A stretch of 64,000 nucleotides of DNA from Leptospirales bacterium (GTDB lineage: Bacteria; Spirochaetota; Leptospiria; Leptospirales; Leptospiraceae). This document shows, piece by piece, positions 59,901 through 64,000 of the stretch. Positions within the stretch are counted from its first letter, which is position 1. Each line of letters starts with the position of its first letter. The position numbers were made by a program, and so were the translations under genes. Location of the stretch: contig JAAFIR010000012.1 of assembly GCA_013297885.1 (NCBI GenBank), positions 52,619-116,618 of the forward strand, written 5' to 3'. The notes beneath the pieces are model-generated. The model made no database searches. It saw only the letters and a program-made list of their open reading frames with translations, and had not been told where the DNA came from.

Positions 59901-60103
59901 GGATGATAAACTGCTGCTGCAATAAAATAGCCAAAATTAAAAATAGTTAAAAATAAAAACGCAACACCCAAATGAAATGTGCTTTGTGATTTATTGGGTA
60001 GTGTTAAAAAGAAAAATGCAAATAGTCCGGTAAAAATTGTTACTAAAAGTGTTCCGAAGGAGAAAAAATTAAATAGTATATAATTTTGGTAAAACTCTAA
60101 CAT
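56912..60103 (-). CDS. Multi-domain sensor: 7TM, HAMP, divergent SpoIIE-like phosphatase, TPR
   Basis: The 1063-residue protein starts with about seven membrane helices (residues 10-260) of the histidine-kinase 7TM type, then an extracytoplasmic segment (about 270-525), a further helix, a HAMP domain (NPLWDLVSALEKVNMGDMEV), a coiled coil, a SpoIIE-like domain (about 640-885) and TPR repeats (about 920-1063). As in 24031-26508, the phosphatase motifs are GGD, NADAMGKSMQGAGGA and IIGSDGRDDID instead of the normal DVSGHG and TDG. It is the first gene of a pair with the LPGWG protein. A catalytic role is uncertain because of these changes. Confidence 0.85.
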   Translation of the reverse strand: MLEFYQNYILFNFFSFGTLLVTIFTGLFAFFFLTLPNKSQSTFHLGVAFLFLTIFNFGYFIAAAVYHPISAYHRWLTGCFILPSLLHFGQFFFKYPRDSHPSIAKKFLYCMWFVAIVASVLFMYNTLGVEKKFHFTGHYWDFDAEGMSKLLGVLIATYSVITFLGISIWKIYITNGKEKKVLIQISIAMLIAAITPNITNILSRDGIMDRSTYLLSLVLFFVVGFFVISLVYINSTKDRTTFMVKIVGLTMVTILLILQASTFFSMKDKDSDYDSLRQENILRIIDGGDKYKDAKYIIQLELDSLQIKKVDYNDDINLDLPHVEVDFRNTAIYDDIKNLNEKKFAEKIESYLFATTNYFDGFKHSILHFVKNNLDKKDAKLKELTLNFMQDLNQESYVHRNKIYQLNINSFCTEYQDYLVKKKLVFFKKAIDKEINNCKWFNKEISNKELRSEVLKYFRNFKPSMTRHYRRSKDLHDNQVHYVSYIHYNQEKKILSEVGYSYTEYRKYIHHSANVQQLILIFVVLIIFQLFPLFFKSSLINPLWDLVSALEKVNMGDMEVEVPIKVNDEIGFLSESFNSMVISIRFARSELKLHAITLEEKVKSRTKQVEEQMDEVNKLKLQQDGDYFLTSLLAKPLLMNANKSDIVKTDFIIKQKKRFEFKSKNVELGGDICITGNLRLGTKNNHKRYTMAMNADAMGKSMQGAGGALVMGVVMNSIMARSAAKDWILDRTPIDWLTDVYYEIHKIFKAFNGSMVISTVVMLVDEEDGIVYYFNAEHPFSVIFRNGKAQFIEDKLNLRKLGLDSEIPFQVFQFELEVGDVIIIGSDGRDDIDLSPNEPVRNINEDESLFLEHVIVSDGNIEKTLEVIQTKGELIDDFSLLRIGYKESSVDLKEKKNEIIEEPIILNEEFLEKETVYTKAKEFIKSSKEEEAKFILAKYFLHSEENQSDLKINKLLALLSFQFRDYELSSIVIKKYLEVDPNHNEFLYYLSIAEKKLGNFEPAIDFAERLKNLSPEHSLNLLNLADLNRILGLDDKAITLTRKVLEIEPDNKTAKRLLASLES

Positions 60104-60507
60104 GTTAATCGAAACCTCTAAAGAGATTTTGAAAATTAACGGAAAACTGACAATTCTTTTTCAAATAAGTTACAAATAAATTCGATAAAAGTATTTTCAA
60201 AAAAAACATTATGTCAATTTTATTTCATCAAATTTTTTAAATAATACAAACTATGTTTTACAAGTAAGATTTAGCTTTTTCTCTTTTCAAATCTATTGTT
60301 TTGAATCACGAAAAAAACCTAGTTTGTACTTTTGAAAATAAATTGTAACAAAAATTTTTACTGGGACACAAATTATTTTTTGTTAGTATTGTTCTAAATC
60401 GTCCTTATCTTTTATTACTTTAAGCTTAAATAAAGTTTAGATTTAATTTTCTTGCTTATTAAGAATATTAAACTGTAAAACATCTTTATTAAAATCAATT
60501 TTTTAAA

Positions 60508-60618
60508 CAGAATTCGAGAGGGATTGAATCGATGTCAAAAAATTGCAAATGCAATTTTTTGACAAGAGAAGAAAGCCCGATTTTTGCAGCCATCTTTTCG
60601 GCGAAGCAAAAACTCGCC
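60508..60618 (-). repeat. Palindromic repeat copy F, upstream of the lipase-chaperone-like gene
   Basis: On the minus strand: TGGCGAGTTTTTGC, arm return GCAAAAATCGGGCTTTC, second arm GTCAAAAAATTGC/GCAATTTTTTGAC (perfect, four-base loop), then TTCAATCCCTCTCGAATTC. It lies in the 600-base divergent gap 60104-60703. The rest of that gap is AT-rich; I see no small gene there and no promoter I would defend. Confidence 0.85.
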
Positions 60619-60703
60619 AAAAAAAATACAAAAATGCTTGATTGAAGTGAACATGGAAAACATAAAGAATTTGCGAAATTAAGTTTTATTTGAGGTCAGG
60701 GTT

Positions 60704-61735
60704 TTGGAAAAATCAAAATTATTTTTAATATTAGGTGTTGTGTTAGTTGTTGTGTTGGGATTATTTTTTTTGTTCAGTCCTAGTAAGAAAAAAAAAGTAG
60801 TTAATCAAACAACGAATGACGTTGAAAGTTACAAAGAAGCAGTTAACGGAATGAAAAAAGATTCTGGTGGATTTAATGATGAAGTTGTAAAATCTTCTAC
60901 ATCACTTTTTGATGATGGAAATATGTTAAGTTATGATGAGATCATTGATAAAGCAAGCAAAGGAAAAATTGATTTAGTTTCTGAGCTTTGGACTTTGAGA
61001 AATAAATGTGGAGCTGAGATGACAGTAGCAAAATGTAATGCGATGATTGAAGTTTTTTTAAATTCAAATTATCCAGCACCAGCTAACAAGCATTTGGCGG
61101 AAATTTTTTCAAAATATTTGGACTATGAAGAATATATGAGAAGCACTCCAATAAGTTCCGATTTACCTGATAAAGAAAAATATGATTTAGTACAAAAGTA
61201 TAGAAGAAAGTTTTTTTCTGAAAAAGATACAAAATTAATTTTTGGATATGAAGAAGCTAAAACTGATTATTCAGAAAAACTTGGAGCTTTTTTTGATAAT
61301 ACAAAAAATGATAAATTTGAATCTAGACAAAAAGATTATGAAAAATTTAGAAGACAAGTTCTGGGTGATTATTATGATACTGTTGTACAAAACGAAAGTC
61401 CATTTGATAAATACCAAACTGAATTAAATTTAAAATCAGCTGATTTAACTAAACTTTCCGATTCTTCCAAAAAAGATCAAGTGAAACAAATGAGAGTATC
61501 TTATTTTGGTAAAGAAGCAAATGGTAGAATGGAAAAAGTTGATGAAGAAATTCGATTGAGAGATACAAAACTTGCTGATTTAAAAAAAGAAGAAGATAAA
61601 TTTTTATCTGAGAATTCTAGTATGCAAGCAGAGGCAAAGCAAAAAAAAATTATGGAAATTCGAGAAAAATATTTAGGTAAAGATGAAGCTGAAAGTTATA
61701 CCAGAATTGAAAATATAGATAATTATAAACCTTGA
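60704..61735 (+). CDS. Lipase-secretion-chaperone-like (Lif/LimK) protein
   Basis: The TTG start is preceded by GAGG about eight bases upstream. The 343-residue protein has one membrane helix (about 5-26) and a helical periplasmic part. The C-terminal half follows the lipase chaperone pattern: QMRVSYFGKEANGRMEKVDE, a charged helix, then IMEIREKYLGKDEAESYTRI. Steric lipase chaperones fold a secreted lipase; no lipase gene is in the window. Its TGA overlaps the Lnt start (TTGA), so it is translated with lnt. Confidence 0.65.
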   Translation: MEKSKLFLILGVVLVVVLGLFFLFSPSKKKKVVNQTTNDVESYKEAVNGMKKDSGGFNDEVVKSSTSLFDDGNMLSYDEIIDKASKGKIDLVSELWTLRNKCGAEMTVAKCNAMIEVFLNSNYPAPANKHLAEIFSKYLDYEEYMRSTPISSDLPDKEKYDLVQKYRRKFFSEKDTKLIFGYEEAKTDYSEKLGAFFDNTKNDKFESRQKDYEKFRRQVLGDYYDTVVQNESPFDKYQTELNLKSADLTKLSDSSKKDQVKQMRVSYFGKEANGRMEKVDEEIRLRDTKLADLKKEEDKFLSENSSMQAEAKQKKIMEIREKYLGKDEAESYTRIENIDNYKP

Positions 61736-63375
61736 AAAAAATCTTTTTATCTAGTTTGGTTGGTCTAACTGTACTTTTGGGACTTGGACCATTTGAATTT
61801 TTATTGGCAGGAGTTTTTCATTCTGCCATTTTATTTTATTTATCAAGAAAATTAAAAACTCATAAAGAAATTTTAAAATTTAGTTTCATCATTTCTTTTT
61901 TTATTACCATTTTTACTTTTCAATGGGTGGTTTATTCAGTTTATTTACTTTCTGGAAATTTTATTTATACAATTATTTCATTTATCATTTATGTATTTAT
62001 TTCCAATTTGAAAATTTATTTTTTATTTTTAATTTTATTTTTTAGTAAAAAAAGAATTTTAATTATTTTTACTTTTCCAATTTTATTTTTTTTGACAGAT
62101 AGATTTGTATTTCAAATTTTTCCTTGGTATTATGGAAATTTAATTGCTGGAAATATTTATCTTCGCCAATTTGCTTCTATTGCTGGTGTATATGGACTAA
62201 GTATTATAGCTGGAATATTTGGTGTATTGATAAACCTGATTTATATTTTTATTAAAACTAAAAAGTTTAAATTTAAAAGAGTTTTTTTGATTTATGTGAG
62301 TTTAATTTTTTTAGTAATTAGTTTTGGAATTCATAAAGTTTATTTTTCAAAACCAGAAACTTTTAAAATTGTAAAAATTGCTATGATTCAACCTGCTACT
62401 AAAAGAGCTAGTATTGAAAATAAAAATGATGAAAATTTTGCAAAAGACTCAATAACTGATGTTTTTAATCTTAGCCTCAAATCGATTTTAGTAGAGAATT
62501 TTTCTTTAGATATAATTGCAATTCCTGAATCAGCAGTCCCATTTCATGGTACAAGAATTCAATCTGAAACTGAGCCAAAAAAAGTATATTCCAAAACGTT
62601 TCATGGTGTAGTTCAATTTTTATCTAAATACTCCCGTGCAACAGTAGTATATAATGAACTAGATGTTTTAGGAAAAGAAAAAAATTTGATTTCTTCTGTG
62701 ATTCCAACAAAAAAAGAAAAATTTTCTTATACAAAAAGAATACTTCTTCCATTTGGAGAATATTTACCTTTTGAAAACTATTTTCCTTTTTTAAGAGAAC
62801 TTTTTCCAGAAGCAGGAAACTATTCAAGTGGAAAATATTCTTTAAATCTTCCTTACACAAAACAATTAAGAACATTTCCAAAAAAATTTGATGTTAATGT
62901 TCTAAAACAAATTGAAAAACCTGAAATTTTAGAGCAAGATTTGAAGTCTCAAGAGGATTTTGAAGAAAGAAAATTTCTTGGACTAATTTGTTATGAAGCA
63001 ATGTATTCTGAAACTGTGAGAGAATCTTTTCAAGTAAAACCTGAGGTAAATCCAGATTTTATCTTAAATTTAACAAATGATTCTTGGTTTGGAGAATATT
63101 TAGAAAATTACCAACATGATTCTGTCGTAAAACTTCGTGCTGTGGAATTTGGAAAAGCATTTGTGAGACCAACTCTTACAGGTGTTAGCACAGCTTATAA
63201 TTTTCTTGGCGAAGAGTTGGTTGCACCATCACAGATTGGTGATAAAACATATCGCATTTTGGATGTCCCAATTTATTATTATATTACTCCTTATATAATT
63301 TTGGGTGATGGTCTTTCTTATATTTTTATCTTTTTACTGGGGGTAATGGGTATTAGGTGGAGAAAGATTTTTTAA
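61732..63375 (+). CDS. lnt: Apolipoprotein N-acyltransferase
   Basis: Lnt adds the third acyl chain to lipoproteins. The 547-residue protein has about seven N-terminal membrane helices (to about residue 200) and a nitrilase-type domain with the triad E266 (IPESAVPFHG), K335 (YTKRILLPFGEYLPFE) and C420 (GLICYEAMYSE). The C-terminal NLTNDSWFGEYLENYQHDS also fits, and a last helix closes the protein. The start is TTG overlapping the upstream TGA. The window holds several predicted lipoproteins that would be substrates. Confidence 0.92.
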   Translation: MKKIFLSSLVGLTVLLGLGPFEFLLAGVFHSAILFYLSRKLKTHKEILKFSFIISFFITIFTFQWVVYSVYLLSGNFIYTIISFIIYVFISNLKIYFLFLILFFSKKRILIIFTFPILFFLTDRFVFQIFPWYYGNLIAGNIYLRQFASIAGVYGLSIIAGIFGVLINLIYIFIKTKKFKFKRVFLIYVSLIFLVISFGIHKVYFSKPETFKIVKIAMIQPATKRASIENKNDENFAKDSITDVFNLSLKSILVENFSLDIIAIPESAVPFHGTRIQSETEPKKVYSKTFHGVVQFLSKYSRATVVYNELDVLGKEKNLISSVIPTKKEKFSYTKRILLPFGEYLPFENYFPFLRELFPEAGNYSSGKYSLNLPYTKQLRTFPKKFDVNVLKQIEKPEILEQDLKSQEDFEERKFLGLICYEAMYSETVRESFQVKPEVNPDFILNLTNDSWFGEYLENYQHDSVVKLRAVEFGKAFVRPTLTGVSTAYNFLGEELVAPSQIGDKTYRILDVPIYYYITPYIILGDGLSYIFIFLLGVMGIRWRKIF

Positions 63376-63415
63376 AACTAAATAAAATTTTCAAATAATA
63401 TAAATTAAAAACTTT

Positions 63416-63686
63416 ATGAGATTTTTTCAATTTTCTTTCTAGTTGTTTCAACAGAAATTGAGGAAAAAATCACTTATAAATTAAATCCAATTCTTAAAAC
63501 AATTAGTTTGTTATTCAGTGTAGTTGTTTCTTTAAGTTTAGTGATTTTTTTATTGTTAAAATGGAAAAGAATAAAATTTTAAACTGCTCTGACTTTGAAA
63601 ATGAAGCCCAAGAAATATTTTACTTAGAATTTACTAAAAGAAGTTTTTATGATGTAAAAGAAATTTTTTATAAAAAAGATACTTAG
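63416..63686 (+). pseudogene. Probable remnant of a membrane-protein gene with frameshifts
   Basis: ATG at 63416 opens a frame that stops after eight codons, while the next frame from 63442 encodes STEIEEKITYKL, a membrane-like helix (LLFSVVVSLSLVIFLLLKW) and a stop at 63580. A third stretch from an ATG at 63561 encodes 41 residues (EAQEIFYLEFTKRSFYDVKE). The parts read as consecutive pieces of one protein (exported part, one helix, cytoplasmic tail) broken by frame changes. No full ORF exists. Chance AT-rich ORFs are an alternative. Confidence 0.25.
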
Positions 63687-63814
63687 AATCGAGTCCAGTT
63701 CAATGATCATAATAAATTATTCTACAAATTCTGCGAGTATCATTTGAATGATGCAACTTATATTGTTATGGTTTAGAATAAACTTCTCAGAATTTTTAAA
63801 AATATGATTTTCTT

Positions 63815-63962
63815 GGGCGAATTTTTTTTCACCTAACCCTTTTTTATTTGAAGTTAAAAAGGGTAAGGTGAAAAAAAACTGGGCTTTTCGCTACTTCTGA
63901 ATCCTGTGACTAAAGTCAGAGGATTCAGAAACGCTACAATCCCGTTCGCTTGTATTGAGAAA
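63815..63962 (+). repeat. Palindromic repeat copy C, right edge of the window
   Basis: GGGCGAATTTTTTTT, first arm CACCTAACCC...GGGTAAGGTG, CTGGGCTTTTCGCTACTTC, second arm TTCTGAATCC/GGATTCAGAA with inner TGACT/AGTCA, then CTACAATCCCGTTCGCTT and GTATTGAGAAAC. It is the best-preserved copy. The stretch 63687-63814 before it shows nothing recognisable. Confidence 0.9.
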
Positions 63963-64000
63963 CTTTTCCGTATTCTGAAGCCCACCTAAATCTGAATAGT

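Noticed and set aside
6834..63962. Repeat copies as integron attC sites or a CRISPR array
   Set aside because: The copies are dispersed, differ in orientation, lack the R/L core GTT-AAC sites of attC, and are not regularly spaced short repeats with spacers.

Overview
This is a strongly AT-rich stretch of a spirochaete chromosome, most likely from the Leptospiraceae or a close relative. The evidence is the spirochaete-type flagellar export cluster with a FliY-like CheC/FliN protein, the abundance of predicted lipoproteins, large lipoproteins ending in a domain that resembles the leptospiral DUF1554 domain, DUF5018-like repeats, a DUF2225 protein and several SpoIIE-type phosphatases. Species is not determinable from the window. 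No rRNA, tRNA, CRISPR array or transposase was seen.

Layout. 1-1772: the 3' part of a Uma2-type nuclease gene and a five-haem cytochrome. 1761-10665 (minus strand): one long, tightly overlapping flagellar operon, fliY/fliN-fliO-fliP-fliQ-fliR-flhB-flhA-flhF, ending in a gamma-carbonic-anhydrase gene. 10792-16788: nitroreductase, isocitrate dehydrogenase, a START-like/zinc-ribbon/adenylate cyclase protein, a small lipoprotein and an Rpn-type nuclease. 16855-21997 (minus): a TonB-dependent receptor and a beta-helix lipoprotein. 22097-37970 (plus): two SpoIIE-type phosphatases, a membrane protein and three DUF5018-repeat lipoproteins; the last two share a perfectly identical 1346-bp block. 38273-46052: a small 52-residue gene, ABC-F ATPase, rhodanese, pseudo-receiver/STAS protein, an MlaC-like protein with an MMPL/RND transporter, and a quinone-oxidoreductase-like enzyme. 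46129-48591 (minus): DUF2225, truA and an alpha/beta hydrolase. 48761-54723: a helical exported protein, PlsC, a biotin-dependent carboxylase subunit, and a MotB-like operon. 55064-63375: a V4R-like protein, a second SpoIIE-like/membrane-protein pair, a lipase-chaperone-like protein and Lnt. The right edge holds a probable gene remnant and a repeat.

Two themes cross the window. First, eight copies of a dispersed two-hairpin repeat (conserved boxes near GGGCGAATTTTT, GGGCTTTCGCTACTTC and CTACAATCCCTTTCGCTT) occupy most of the larger intergenic gaps, and one copy lies in frame inside the 5' end of flhB. Second, a two-gene module (membrane sensor with a divergent SpoIIE-like domain and a TPR-like tail, followed about 100 bp later by a short exported protein with an LPGWG motif) occurs twice, at 24031-27557 and 60103-56045. 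These, together with the gene-converted giant lipoproteins, are the most interesting things here.
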